Positions 47,409 through 56,326 are shown, numbered from the stretch's first letter. The stretch: DNA of 64,000 nucleotides from Candidatus Fimenecus excrementavium (GCA_018712805.1 DVGI01000007.1:1-64000); one strand, 5' to 3'. Program-made: numbers and translations. The notes: generated by a model from the sequence alone, not told the origin.

Positions 47409-48764
47409 ATGATTAACACCCACGATATACTCGAAACCATCAACATGATTCGGGAGGAAAATCTCGATATTCGCACGATTACCATGGGTATTTCCCTGTT
47501 AAGCTGTGCGGACTCGGACATTCACGCTTCCTGTGACAAGGTGTATGAAAAAATCTGCCGTCAGGCGGAGCACTTAGTGGAGACCGGCGAAAACATTGAA
47601 AAGGAATACGGCATTCCGATTATCCACAAGCGTATTGCCGTAACGCCGGTTGCCATGCTCGTAGCGGCAAGCGGCGGCGACCCGGTATTATACGCGAAAA
47701 CGCTCGAAAAAGCGTCGCAGACCGTCGGGGTTAACTTCATCGGCGGTTATTCGGCGCTGGTGCAAAAAGGCTTTGCCGCCGGCGACGAAGCGCTGATTCG
47801 AAGCATTCCCGAAGCGCTCGCCGTGACCGAGCACATTTGCTCGAGCGTCAACATCGGCTCCACAAAAGCTGGCATCAATATGGACGCGGTCGCGACCATG
47901 GGCAAAATCGTCCGCGAAGCCGCAGAGGTAACCGCGGACAACGGCTGCATCGGCCCTGCAAAGTTAGTGGTCTTTTGCAACGCGCCGGAAGACAACCCGT
48001 TTATGGCGGGGGCATTCCACGGTGCGGGCGAGCCGGACTGTGTGATTAACGTCGGCGTTTCCGGCCCCGGCGTTGTGCGCGCGGCGCTGACGAAAATCCC
48101 GGACGGCAATATTACAGACGTTGCGGACACGGTTAAGAAAACCGCGTTTAAAATCACCCGCGTCGGTCAGCTTGTCGCCAAAGAAGCGGCAAAACGGCTC
48201 GGCGTGCCGTTCGGCATTGTGGACCTTTCTTTGGCGCCCACACCGGCGGTCGGCGATTCGGTTGCGCATATTTTGGAAGAAATGGGACTTGAGCAATGCG
48301 GCGCGCACGGTACGACGGCCTGTTTGGCGCTCTTGAACGACGCAGTCAAAAAAGGCGGCGTTATGGCGTCGTCACACGTCGGCGGACTTTCGGGCGCGTT
48401 CATTCCGGTTTCGGAGGACGCGGGCATGATTGCCGCCGCCGAAAACGGCACGCTTTCGATTGAAAAGCTCGAAGCGATGACCGCGGTTTGCTCTGTCGGG
48501 CTTGATATGATTATCATTCCCGGCGACACGAGCGCGGAAGTCATTTCCGGCATTATTGCGGACGAAGCCGCAATCGGCATGGTCAATTCCAAAACCACGG
48601 CGGTGCGCGTAATTCCCGCCATAGGCAAGAAAATCGGCGACACGTTAAACTTCGGCGGGCTTTTGGGCTATGGTCCTGTGATGGCGGTCAACACCGCCTC
48701 CCCGGAAAAATTCATTCACCGCGGCGGGCGGATTCCGGCCCCGATTCAAAGCCTGAAAAATTAA
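47409..48764 (+). CDS. PFL-family protein (UPF0210/DUF711)
   Basis: The 451-residue protein belongs to the DUF711 family related to the glycyl-radical fold, with [37 protein letters not shown], and [29 protein letters not shown] as recognisable blocks. It pairs with the ACT-domain gene in many Firmicutes. Its function is unknown. There is no glycyl-radical motif visible, so it is unlikely to be a radical enzyme. Its end is close to a bidirectional terminator. Confidence 0.9.
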   Translation: MINTHDILETINMIREENLDIRTITMGISLLSCADSDIHASCDKVYEKICRQAEHLVETGENIEKEYGIPIIHKRIAVTPVAMLVAASGGDPVLYAKTLEKASQTVGVNFIGGYSALVQKGFAAGDEALIRSIPEALAVTEHICSSVNIGSTKAGINMDAVATMGKIVREAAEVTADNGCIGPAKLVVFCNAPEDNPFMAGAFHGAGEPDCVINVGVSGPGVVRAALTKIPDGNITDVADTVKKTAFKITRVGQLVAKEAAKRLGVPFGIVDLSLAPTPAVGDSVAHILEEMGLEQCGAHGTTACLALLNDAVKKGGVMASSHVGGLSGAFIPVSEDAGMIAAAENGTLSIEKLEAMTAVCSVGLDMIIIPGDTSAEVISGIIADEAAIGMVNSKTTAVRVIPAIGKKIGDTLNFGGLLGYGPVMAVNTASPEKFIHRGGRIPAPIQSLKN

Positions 48765-48785
48765 ATAAAAAGCAAATAAAATTTA

Positions 48786-48818
48786 GCGGCGCAAGAAAAA
48801 CTTGCGCCGCTTTTCTTT
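48786..48818. terminator. Bidirectional terminator
   Basis: GCGGCGCAAG (48786-48795) and CTTGCGCCGC (48801-48810) form a 10-bp stem with a 5-base loop, followed by TTTTCTTT. It closes the ACT-PFL operon and lies at the end of the convergent DUF4173 gene. Confidence 0.92.
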
Positions 48819-51057
48819 ATCCGACTCTTACAGTAAAGTCGTATTCTTCATTTGGCTCCAGATACAGGGGAAGCTTACCACCCGTCGCCGGATAATCGGG
48901 GTTGATATCTTTTGCCGAAGTCACACTCCCGTCTTCCAGCACCACAAAGAAGCGAAAAGTCGAACGGGAAAGGTCCTGCCCTTCGGGAATCGGGTCAAGG
49001 TCTGACAGCTTAAACTCAATCGTTTCGGCGGGTTTGAAAGCGCTTCCGTCCGCCTTTTTGAGCAAACCGCTGCCCGTCGGGGTGGTTTCCAGCGCATATT
49101 CAAACTCCAACCCGTAAATCGGCGTTTCTAAAAGCGGGCTTATATAAAGCGTCACCCACAGGGAATCGTCCGGGTTTTCTATATCAGAACAGGCTTTTTT
49201 TGCGCGATACAAATCGTAGCTCCACGCGCGCCACGAGTAGTCATGCTCGCGAATGGCATTTAAGGCGCTTTGCAAATGATAGTTCTGTTCATAAGTCGGC
49301 GTATTCTCTAAGCGGACAAGGTCCGGCGCGGACGCGGGCAGGAGCGTATAGAGATAATTTTCGTCCAGCTGATAGCCGGTTTTCACTTCCGCTTCTTGCT
49401 CTTGAAAATAGCGGTCGACATTGTTTTTCGAGACCGTGGCGCCGAGGTGCATTAAGTTCAGCGCCAATACGAAAACAAGCACAGTAAAAATCGTGTAGCG
49501 TGTCAAAGCAAAATCCGGCTTCCAAATGTAGATGATAACACCGATTAAAACGGCAAGCATCAACGCCATTAACCAACAGACGCCGACGCGGCGAATGGTC
49601 ATCGAATAAGCGTCCATATACATAAGCATTCTGTAATAAGACGAGGCAAACATCAGCGCGACGCAGGCGGAAAACACCGTCAAAAGCAGACGGACCGAAA
49701 GCGGCAGTTCCTCGTCTTCATCGCGGCGTGTGAGCACTGTGACCGCAAAAATCAGCGCAACGGTTAAAAGCGTTGCCGCGGCAATTTCAAAAAAGCCGCC
49801 TCGCGCATATTCGGCGTAGCTCACGCCTTCCGGCAAAGTGCCGAGGTTTAAGAACAGATAGCGCACCTGGAAATAGGAAAAATAGACTTCGAGCGCGATG
49901 AGCACCGCCAAAAATGCCGTAACTGCGGCGTTCGGCAAAATGCCTTTGCGCTTGCTGCCCGCTTCGGGCTGCGGGTAATCGGCATCCAGCGCAAAAAACA
50001 GCGGCAAAATGTAGACGGTCATCAAAACGCCGAGCAATATTGTACCGATAATTTTCGCTACGGGCAGGTCGTAAAAATAAAACGTTATCTTGGAAAGGCT
50101 TTGGGCAAATGCGAAATCTGCGTTACTGAAAAGCAGGGTCAAAATGATAAGAAACGGGATGGTGCAGATGAGGCCTAGAACGGTAAACAGCACCCCCTGC
50201 CCTTTTGACCCGCGGCGCGCACCTTTGAAAAGCTTTTTATACGGCACGTCAAAATTGCCGAACGTATAAGGGAACACCGCCAAAAACGCTTTGCGAATGA
50301 CGCGTGCGCCGTCTTCTACGGGGTCGCTTTTGCCGGTGCAGTACATCAAGTGCAGCGGCACGACGGCAAGAAGCGTTAAAAACGTCACCGTGTTGGTTAA
50401 ACTTTCCTGATTGTATATAAAACCGAGCGACAACAGGAAAATGAAAATCTGCATAGCGAGCGCTTCGCGGCTTTCCCAAAGCTTGTCAAAACCGGTAAAC
50501 GCATAAAACAAGCCGTATAAAAGCACCACGCAAAACGGAAAGAAAAAGCCCGTGCCGCCGGTGTTTAAAAGTGTATTTGCCAAAAACAGACAAATGACAA
50601 GCACGCCGGCAAATAAACCGACCGCCTTGTGACCGTTGTCGGCTGTCAACACGGCTTCGCGCACACGCTTGGAAAGCGACGGGCCTTTCGGCAAATAGGC
50701 CATATAAGGCGGCACGCCGTTGGGGGGAATGGTCAGCACAGGATTTGCGACGGGATTTGCGACGGGATTTGCGACGGGATTTGCAGCGGGCGACGGTGCG
50801 CCCGGGCTATTTGTTGCTTCCGTCTGTTTTTCAGTCGTTGCAGACGGTTCTGTTTTTGCTTCTGCGGCGGGCGGCGCATCATTCCCCTTATTGGCTTCGG
50901 GAGCCTCTGCGTTTGTTTTCGCATTGCCGTTGTTCTCCGCCGGAGCCGAAGCCGGCGGCTGCATGGTTTTCTCCGTTGCTGTGTTGGCTTCCGGCATCGC
51001 TGCCGGTTGGTTATCTGTTGTATTCGGTGTTTGGGGGTTAGGTTCAAAGTTCTCCAT
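48817..51057 (-). CDS. DUF4173/DUF4153-type polytopic membrane protein
   Basis: The 746-residue protein has a hydrophilic N-terminal region of about 130 residues rich in Pro, Ala, Glu and Thr, containing four NPVA units (about residues 93-108). About twelve or more membrane helices follow, with RRDEDEELPLSVRLLLTVFSACVALMF and RRVGVCWLMALMLAVLIGV in the second half, as in DUF4153/DUF4173 proteins. A soluble extracytoplasmic domain of about 190 residues ends it. Its start overlaps the end of the HTH gene by 14 bases. Function is unknown. Confidence 0.82.
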   Translation of the reverse strand: MENFEPNPQTPNTTDNQPAAMPEANTATEKTMQPPASAPAENNGNAKTNAEAPEANKGNDAPPAAEAKTEPSATTEKQTEATNSPGAPSPAANPVANPVANPVANPVLTIPPNGVPPYMAYLPKGPSLSKRVREAVLTADNGHKAVGLFAGVLVICLFLANTLLNTGGTGFFFPFCVVLLYGLFYAFTGFDKLWESREALAMQIFIFLLSLGFIYNQESLTNTVTFLTLLAVVPLHLMYCTGKSDPVEDGARVIRKAFLAVFPYTFGNFDVPYKKLFKGARRGSKGQGVLFTVLGLICTIPFLIILTLLFSNADFAFAQSLSKITFYFYDLPVAKIIGTILLGVLMTVYILPLFFALDADYPQPEAGSKRKGILPNAAVTAFLAVLIALEVYFSYFQVRYLFLNLGTLPEGVSYAEYARGGFFEIAAATLLTVALIFAVTVLTRRDEDEELPLSVRLLLTVFSACVALMFASSYYRMLMYMDAYSMTIRRVGVCWLMALMLAVLIGVIIYIWKPDFALTRYTIFTVLVFVLALNLMHLGATVSKNNVDRYFQEQEAEVKTGYQLDENYLYTLLPASAPDLVRLENTPTYEQNYHLQSALNAIREHDYSWRAWSYDLYRAKKACSDIENPDDSLWVTLYISPLLETPIYGLEFEYALETTPTGSGLLKKADGSAFKPAETIEFKLSDLDPIPEGQDLSRSTFRFFVVLEDGSVTSAKDINPDYPATGGKLPLYLEPNEEYDFTVRVG
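50747..50794. repeat. Four 12-bp tandem repeats inside the DUF4173 gene
   Basis: GCGACGGGATTT occurs four times head to tail, the last copy followed by a degenerate GCAGCGGG. In the protein it gives NPVA repeated. Being a multiple of three, changes in copy number would alter length but not frame. Confidence 0.9.
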
Positions 51058-51277
51058 TTTGGTTCACCTCATCTGTTTCCACATATTCCAAAATATCGGA
51101 CGGCTGGCACTGCAGCGCACGGCAAATCGCATCCAGCGTGGAAAACCGGATTGCTTTTGCCTTATTGGTTTTTAAAATCGAAAGATTGGGCAGCGTAATT
51201 CCGACCTCTCTCGCAAGTTCGGTGGCGCTCATCTTCCGTTTTGCCATCATCACATCTAAATTTACGATAATTGCCAT
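51044..51277 (-). CDS. YozG-like HTH regulator
   Basis: The 77-residue protein is a compact Cro/C1-type HTH with MMAKRKMSATELAREVGITLPNLSILKTNKAKAIRFSTLDAICRAL. This form is typically found beside DUF2975 membrane proteins, as YozG is beside YoaS in B. subtilis, and here it lies 24 bases after such a gene. Its end overlaps the DUF4173 start by 14 bases. The three genes form an operon. Confidence 0.88.
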   Translation of the reverse strand: MAIIVNLDVMMAKRKMSATELAREVGITLPNLSILKTNKAKAIRFSTLDAICRALQCQPSDILEYVETDEVNQNGEL

Positions 51278-51301
51278 AGAAATCCCCTGTTTTCATATTC
51301 C

Positions 51302-51778
51302 TTATACGGTTAAATCATTTTCTTCACGAATTTCAATCGCCTTGGCGAGCAGTTGGTCGAGCACGGCGCACAACAGCGTGAAAATCAACGCGCAGCTGCC
51401 GATGAGCACGCCGACAATATAAATAATCAAACGGTCCACCTGTAAAAACACAAGCGCCAAAGTGCCGCCATAATACATAAGGGCGACTATAAGCGCGCAA
51501 ACACCGGCAATCGTGAAAGCTTTTCGGTTTTTGCGGGAAAACGGGTCGCTTTGCAAAATCGAATCACAAATACGCACGCCTTGAAAAAGAGCGATATAAA
51601 ACGGGACAGCCGTGCAATAAACGAAAATCAATCCAGGGATTTTTAAAAAACGTAATTCCGTGTAATAATTCGCGGCCATTTCGGCGAATTTCGGGAGCAG
51701 AAACACGGCGAACGCCAAAAGCCCTACGCCGAACAGAATTAAAACGGCTTTTAAAAAGAGCACATAATTTTTTCGCAT
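51302..51778 (-). CDS. DUF2975 membrane protein
   Basis: The 158-residue protein has four membrane helices, with FYIALFQGVRICDSILQSDPFSRKNRKAFTIAG between the second and third, the usual DUF2975 pattern (DxPFS.N...L). The genes next to it are a YozG-like HTH and DUF4173. The ATG at 51778 follows GAGGTGTC by nine bases, so the longer frame is not used. It may sense a membrane or envelope signal and pass it to the HTH; that is inferred. Confidence 0.87.
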   Translation of the reverse strand: MRKNYVLFLKAVLILFGVGLLAFAVFLLPKFAEMAANYYTELRFLKIPGLIFVYCTAVPFYIALFQGVRICDSILQSDPFSRKNRKAFTIAGVCALIVALMYYGGTLALVFLQVDRLIIYIVGVLIGSCALIFTLLCAVLDQLLAKAIEIREENDLTV

Positions 51779-51853
51779 TTTCTTTGACACCTCGTTTTCA
51801 GGTTTGGCAAAAAAGAACAGCAAAAAACTGCTGCACTTTTGCCTTTCGCCCTA

Positions 51854-51882
51854 TTTTTAGCACAATATTTATCGTTTGTCAA
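51854..51882 (-). promoter_or_regulatory. Promoter of the DUF2975-HTH-DUF4173 operon
   Basis: TTGACA (51882-51877) and TAAAAA (51859-51854) are 17 bases apart on the minus strand. Confidence 0.75.
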
Positions 51883-52011
51883 TAAATATTTTTTGTATTT
51901 TGATAATTTTATTCTGATTTTCGAGAAATTTTATTATTCTTTTTTTGAATATATTTTGCAAAAAATATACAAAAAGCACAAAAAAAATCTAAAATCTTGG
52001 CGAAAACTGTA
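51883..52011. other. AT-rich spacer between divergent promoters
   Basis: This 129-base stretch is strongly A/T-rich with several A and T tracts and no credible frame. It separates two divergent promoters. Curved DNA or upstream elements are possible, but nothing specific can be named. Confidence 0.5.
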
Positions 52012-52040
52012 TTGACAAACTAAGAAAAATAGGCGATACT
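52012..52040 (+). promoter_or_regulatory. gdhA promoter
   Basis: TTGACA (52012-52017) and GATACT (52035-52040) lie 17 bases apart. Confidence 0.78.
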
Positions 52041-52042
52041 TG

Positions 52043-52068
52043 TATTGGCGAATGACGATTCACCAATA
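52043..52068 (+). promoter_or_regulatory. Inverted repeat at the gdhA transcription start
   Basis: TATTGGCGAAT (52043-52053) and ATTCACCAATA (52058-52068) form an 11-bp inverted repeat with one mismatch and a 4-base centre. It starts two bases after the -10 box, so it covers the expected transcription start. It is placed like a repressor operator, but could also be a short 5' hairpin in the mRNA. Confidence 0.6.
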
Positions 52069-52091
52069 TATCAGAAACGGAGTGAGCACCC

Positions 52092-53345
52092 ATGGCATAC
52101 AACCCTTATGACAATGTTTTGGCAACGGTGGAAAAAGCGGCAAAGATTCTCGGTTACACGCCGGAAGAATACGAAGCTGTGAAATACCCCGAACGTGAGC
52201 TGAGCGTTTCCGTGCCCGTTCGCATGGACGACGGCAGCGTCCGCGTTTTTCAAGGCTACCGCGTGCAGCATTCGACCGTCCGCGGCCCTGCAAAAGGCGG
52301 TATCCGCTATCACCAGAACGTCAACAAGGACGAGGTCAAAGCCCTCGCCGCTTGGATGACCTTCAAATGCGCCGTAGCTGACATTCCTTACGGCGGCGGC
52401 AAGGGCGGCGTTGTTGTTGACCCGACCAAGCTGTCCGTTGCGGAACTGCAGCGCCTGACCAGACGTTTCACGGCGATGATTGCCCCGATTATCGGGCCGG
52501 ACCGCGATATTCCCGCGCCGGACGTCGGCACCAACGCAGATGTCATGGGTTGGATCATGGATACATACAGCATGTTAAACGGCCATTCGACCCCCGCGGT
52601 CGTCACCGGCAAGCCGATTCAGCTCGGCGGCAGCCAGGGGCGCGGTGAAGCAACCGGCCGCGGCGTCATGCTGAACGCTTTATATATTTGCGAAAAGATG
52701 GGCGTGGACATTCACAATGCGACCATCGCCGTGCAGGGCATGGGCAACGTTGGCAGCGTTTCCGCACGTCTTCTTTATGAAGAAGGCGCTAAGGTTGTCG
52801 CGGTCAGCGATGTTTCCGGCGGCATTTACAAAGCGGAGGGCTTAGACATTCCCGCCATTTGTCAATATCTTTCCACGCGCGGCAATCTTCTTTCCGGCTA
52901 CACGGAAGACGGCATCACCCGCATTTCCAACGAAGAAGTCCTCGAAAGCGACGTTACCGTGCTGATTCCGGCGGCACTTGAAAACCAGATTAACGAGCAG
53001 AACGCCGATCGCATTCGCGCAAAGATTATCGTTGAGGGTGCAAACGGCCCGACGACGATTGAAGCGGACGATATTTTAGACAAAAAAGGCATTGTATTGG
53101 TTCCCGATATTTTGGCGAACTCCGGCGGCGTTGTTGTTTCCTATTTTGAGTGGGTACAGAACCTGCAAGCACTCGAATGGGAAGAAAAAGAAGTCAACGA
53201 AAAACTGCGCCGCAACATGGATAAAGCGTTCAACAGCGTTTATGACATTGCCAAGCAAAAAGGCGTTACGCTGCGCACGGGCGCTTACCTGATTGCCCTC
53301 AAGCGTGTGGTCGAGTCCATGCACTTCCGCGGCATTTGGCCGTAA
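52092..53345 (+). CDS. gdhA: Glutamate dehydrogenase
   Basis: The 417-residue enzyme interconverts glutamate and 2-oxoglutarate plus ammonia. It has the substrate region GPAKGGIRYHQNVNKDEVKALA, the catalytic-lysine motif PYGGGKGGV, DIPAPDVGTN, and the nucleotide-binding IAVQGMGNVGS in its Rossmann domain. The length and sequence fit the NAD-type RocG/GudB-like hexamer of Firmicutes, so it probably works in glutamate breakdown. GGAGTGAG lies before the ATG. It has its own promoter and terminator. Confidence 0.95.
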   Translation: MAYNPYDNVLATVEKAAKILGYTPEEYEAVKYPERELSVSVPVRMDDGSVRVFQGYRVQHSTVRGPAKGGIRYHQNVNKDEVKALAAWMTFKCAVADIPYGGGKGGVVVDPTKLSVAELQRLTRRFTAMIAPIIGPDRDIPAPDVGTNADVMGWIMDTYSMLNGHSTPAVVTGKPIQLGGSQGRGEATGRGVMLNALYICEKMGVDIHNATIAVQGMGNVGSVSARLLYEEGAKVVAVSDVSGGIYKAEGLDIPAICQYLSTRGNLLSGYTEDGITRISNEEVLESDVTVLIPAALENQINEQNADRIRAKIIVEGANGPTTIEADDILDKKGIVLVPDILANSGGVVVSYFEWVQNLQALEWEEKEVNEKLRRNMDKAFNSVYDIAKQKGVTLRTGAYLIALKRVVESMHFRGIWP

Positions 53346-53385
53346 ACGAATTTCGGTTTTCTGAAATCGAATTTTATAAACTTAT

Positions 53386-53424
53386 AAAGTCCGCCCAGAA
53401 GAAATTTAGGCGGACTTTTTGTAC
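53386..53424 (+). terminator. gdhA terminator
   Basis: AAAGTCCGCC (53386-53395) and GGCGGACTTT (53409-53418) form a 10-bp stem followed by TTGTAC. The T-run is short but the stem is strong. Confidence 0.8.
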
Positions 53425-53460
53425 TTAAAATTTTATGGGCTATTTTTGTCGCATCCTCTC

Positions 53461-53489
53461 TTGTAAAATGTATTTAAAGACGATATACT
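53461..53489 (+). promoter_or_regulatory. Promoter of the truncated WYL-like ORF
   Basis: TTGTAA (53461-53466) and TATACT (53484-53489) are 17 bases apart. It stands 21 bases before the small ORF and would also serve the DUF262 gene behind it. Confidence 0.65.
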
Positions 53490-53509
53490 TCATACTATGA
53501 GGTGAGGAC

Positions 53510-53686
53510 ATGTATACCAAACAACCGAAAAAGGGTTTGATTTTATACATTTTAGAAACCCTGAAAAACCATACGGACGAAATGCCCGACGAAGTGACAG
53601 CCAAAGTACGCGTAAATATCGAGGCGCATTGCCGCTGGGCGCCGTGCGGGAACGCATATTTTATTTACAAATATAGCCCTGTATGA
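53510..53686 (+). pseudogene. Truncated WYL-type regulator, 58 codons
   Basis: The frame opens with MYTKQPKKGLILYILETLKN and HTDEMPDE, which resembles the first helix of the HTH domain in Firmicute WYL regulators (usually MxTKQPKKxLIxxILxILxxYTDE). The rest of a roughly 300-residue WYL protein is absent; residues 29-58 do not match it. The promoter and TGAGGTGAGG ribosome site are intact. It is best read as the remnant of a regulator deleted next to a defence-like locus. A real short protein is possible. Confidence 0.5.
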
Positions 53687-53722
53687 TATATTGCTTACAA
53701 ATGCCGTTGCGGGAGGGTATAA

Positions 53723-55549
53723 ATGAAAGCGGACAATATTCAATTGAAAAAAATGACGCTCGGGAATTTGTTGTTCGGGCCTGAAAAATATGCATTTGAA
53801 ATTCCGGGTTACCAACGGCCGTATGAATGGAAACAAGAGCAAATTGAAAATCTTTTGGACGGGCTGACGGAAGCCTACAAAAACAAGCCGGAAGACGTTT
53901 ATCTGGTCGGCACCTTACAGTTTAACAGCGCTGAAGAAACCACAAACGCAAAAACTTTAGAGGTCGTGGACGGCCACCAGAGAATTACCACTTTTTATCT
54001 TTTGCTGCGCTGCTTAGGGGAAACGCCCAAAATACAATATTATAACGCCATCAACGGAGAAAGCTCGATAGAGGTTTTGCTGCAAAAGGAACAGCGATAC
54101 CGCCAAAATTACGAATACATTGAAAAATACTTTGCTGAAAACCGGGATTCTAAAATTTCTAAAACGGATTTTACCCGATTTTTAAAAGCGAATGTCCTTT
54201 TTGTATCCATTGTTCTGAAAAAAGACGCAAACGGCTCGTCTATTTCGGACGCCTTGCAAATTTTTGACGCCTTGAACACCACCGGCCTTTCGCTGGATTT
54301 CAAAGATATTTTTAAAATCCGTTTTTGCGATTATTTAAAAGGCAGCGTGCAAAACGAAGAGAAAAGTGCGGTGTTTCCGAAAATCAACCAAGCCTATAAC
54401 AATGTTTTGCACCCCTTAGGCGATAATCCAAGCGCCGAAATTTATTGCCTGTCGGAAAACGATTTATTGGATACATACCGATTTTTTGTAATTAGTCAAA
54501 CCGGGAAAGCACCTTACGCCTCTGCCCTCAGCGGCAGCAACAACAAATTTTTTGAGGCCTATTTTGAAGCAACGCCCTCCCCCGATTTTCAGGCACTTTC
54601 TGTTTTTTGCAGCATCGCCGACTGTATGATGCAAACACAGCAAATTCTTTTTGAGCGGGATAGCAAACCCATAAAAAGTAAAACGGAAGCCATTCGCTTC
54701 TGTGCACGGGAATTCACGTCGGAAAGCGGGTACAGCAAACTGAAAAACCTGTATTATTATTTGATTTTCATACAATGGAAAGACGGCTGCCGCGGGAAGG
54801 TCAACGAAGCGATGGTGCAAACCGCAGATGAAATCATGGACGCCGTTTGGAAATTCTGCTCGATTTACCGCTTAATATGTGCCAAGGTCATTCACGAAGT
54901 GTACAACAAAGTCGGGGAAGCTATATTTCAAAAGGATATTACCTCGATTCGAAAAAATATCAACCGGATTTTCTCAGAAAACATCCAAACGAACCTTCAA
55001 AAAGGGTGCCGAAGCTATGAGAATTTCAAACAGCTTTTGACCGAAACCGGCGATATTCGGCATTGCAACAAACAGCATTTATTTGTGAAGCTGAGCTATA
55101 TTGACGATATTGATTGTCTTCTTGAGGCAAAAGAAGCCGTGACGGTATATCGTATCAAAAAAGATTTGTTTTACAGAGACAAGTGGGATTTGGATATTGA
55201 GCATATTTTAAGCCAAGCGTTGTATCCGGACGACAATTCCACACCTGTGCAAGCCATTGGGAATTTGATGTACCTGAAAAATACAACCAACCGAAGCCTC
55301 GGCGACAGGACGAAGAGAATTATCGGGGAGGGTAAACCGCCGGAGGAATCCCGCAGAATCGATTTGGAGGGGAAACGAACAAAATATGAAAACGACCGAA
55401 AGGAACTGATTTGTGTGGACGTCTTTTTAAAAACGTATCCGCAAAGAGACTTCCTTTCGGCACGCAACAAAGAAAAGTGTGCATTTTTAAAAGATTTATA
55501 TCAAAATTATCCTATGCTTTTAAAAACCGAGGAGAACAGTGCACCATGA
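53723..55549 (+). CDS. DUF262/DUF1524 GmrSD-like protein
   Basis: The 608-residue protein joins two families. DUF262 occupies about residues 1-270, with YQRPYEW (30-36) and VVDGHQRITT (81-90), a variant of the usual DGQQR motif thought to contact nucleotide or ATP. DUF1524 occupies about residues 440-600, with DIEHILSQ (491-498, catalytic histidine H494 of the HNH/His-Me nuclease), GNLMYL and the Asn-rich stretch NTTNRSLGD. This is the layout of GmrSD, a type IV restriction enzyme that cuts modified DNA. It overlaps the next gene by four bases. It probably belongs to genome defence. Confidence 0.85.
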   Translation: MKADNIQLKKMTLGNLLFGPEKYAFEIPGYQRPYEWKQEQIENLLDGLTEAYKNKPEDVYLVGTLQFNSAEETTNAKTLEVVDGHQRITTFYLLLRCLGETPKIQYYNAINGESSIEVLLQKEQRYRQNYEYIEKYFAENRDSKISKTDFTRFLKANVLFVSIVLKKDANGSSISDALQIFDALNTTGLSLDFKDIFKIRFCDYLKGSVQNEEKSAVFPKINQAYNNVLHPLGDNPSAEIYCLSENDLLDTYRFFVISQTGKAPYASALSGSNNKFFEAYFEATPSPDFQALSVFCSIADCMMQTQQILFERDSKPIKSKTEAIRFCAREFTSESGYSKLKNLYYYLIFIQWKDGCRGKVNEAMVQTADEIMDAVWKFCSIYRLICAKVIHEVYNKVGEAIFQKDITSIRKNINRIFSENIQTNLQKGCRSYENFKQLLTETGDIRHCNKQHLFVKLSYIDDIDCLLEAKEAVTVYRIKKDLFYRDKWDLDIEHILSQALYPDDNSTPVQAIGNLMYLKNTTNRSLGDRTKRIIGEGKPPEESRRIDLEGKRTKYENDRKELICVDVFLKTYPQRDFLSARNKEKCAFLKDLYQNYPMLLKTEENSAP

Positions 55550-56259
55550 TTTATGTCATTTCCGACCTGCACGGATACCCGCTTCAAAAATTTCAGGCCT
55601 TGCTGCAAAAAGCAAAATTTTCAGAATCGGATTTTCTGTATATTTTAGGAGACGTTGTGGACCGAAACGGCGACGGCGGCGTGGAAATGCTCGGCTGGCT
55701 TACCGAACAGCCGAACATACAGCTTTTGCTCGGCAACCATGAGGCGATGCTTTTGGCGTGTTCGTTTGTCTTTGATGAAATCACCGAGCAAAGCGTAAAG
55801 GCACTGACCGCCGAAAAATTTCAAATTTTAAACACGTATATGCAAAACGGCGGCGCCGTGACGCTTCAGGCGCTGCGCGCGCTTCGTAAAACCGCGCCGG
55901 GGAAAATTTCCGAGATTTTAGAATTTTTGCGCGAAGCGCCGCTGTATGAAGCCGTCACCGTCGGGGAACGGGATTTTTTGCTTGTGCACGCGGGGCTCGG
56001 TGACTTTGAACCGCGTAAAAAAATATCACAATATGACATGCACGATTTGTTGTGGTCGCGCCCGTCACTGCAAGACGAATATTTTGACGATATTCTGACG
56101 ATTTTCGGTCACACGCCGACGATGTATTACGGCGAAATGTATACCGGAAAAATCCTAAAAACAAGAACGTGGATAAATATTGATGTCGGCGCCGGTTCCG
56201 GGCAGCCGCCGGTTTTGCTGCGGCTGGACGACTTGCGGGAATTTTACGCAGAAGCCTAA
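55546..56259 (+). CDS. PPP-type metallophosphatase
   Basis: The 237-residue protein has every PPP-family motif: VISDLHGYP (residues 4-12), GDVVDRNGDGG, LLGNHEAM, LLVHAGLGD, and FGHTPTMYY. The family includes protein Ser/Thr phosphatases and bis(5'-nucleosyl)-tetraphosphatases. The ATG at 55546 overlaps the stop of the DUF262 gene (ATGA), so it is translationally coupled. It could counteract phosphorylation or a nucleotide signal in the DUF262 module. That link is inferred from position. Confidence 0.9.
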   Translation: MIYVISDLHGYPLQKFQALLQKAKFSESDFLYILGDVVDRNGDGGVEMLGWLTEQPNIQLLLGNHEAMLLACSFVFDEITEQSVKALTAEKFQILNTYMQNGGAVTLQALRALRKTAPGKISEILEFLREAPLYEAVTVGERDFLLVHAGLGDFEPRKKISQYDMHDLLWSRPSLQDEYFDDILTIFGHTPTMYYGEMYTGKILKTRTWINIDVGAGSGQPPVLLRLDDLREFYAEA

Positions 56260-56289
56260 TCGCCCAAAATTAAAAACGGCTGCGCAATA

Positions 56290-56326
56290 AAAAGCCGCAC
56301 GGTTGATTTTCAGTCGTACGGCTTTT
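56290..56326 (+). terminator. Terminator after the phosphatase gene
   Basis: AAAAGCCGCACG and CGTACGGCTTTT pair with one mismatch around a TGATTTTCAGT loop and are followed by TTT. It lies 31 bases after the stop. Confidence 0.8.

Noticed and set aside
50747..50794. The 12-bp tandem units were considered as a CRISPR array
   Set aside because: Units are contiguous with no spacers and lie inside a coding frame.
50720..51198. Plus-strand frames with repeated GFAT or GICD units, resembling a repeat protein
   Set aside because: They are antisense to the DUF4173 gene and the repeats come from its 12-bp tandem repeats.
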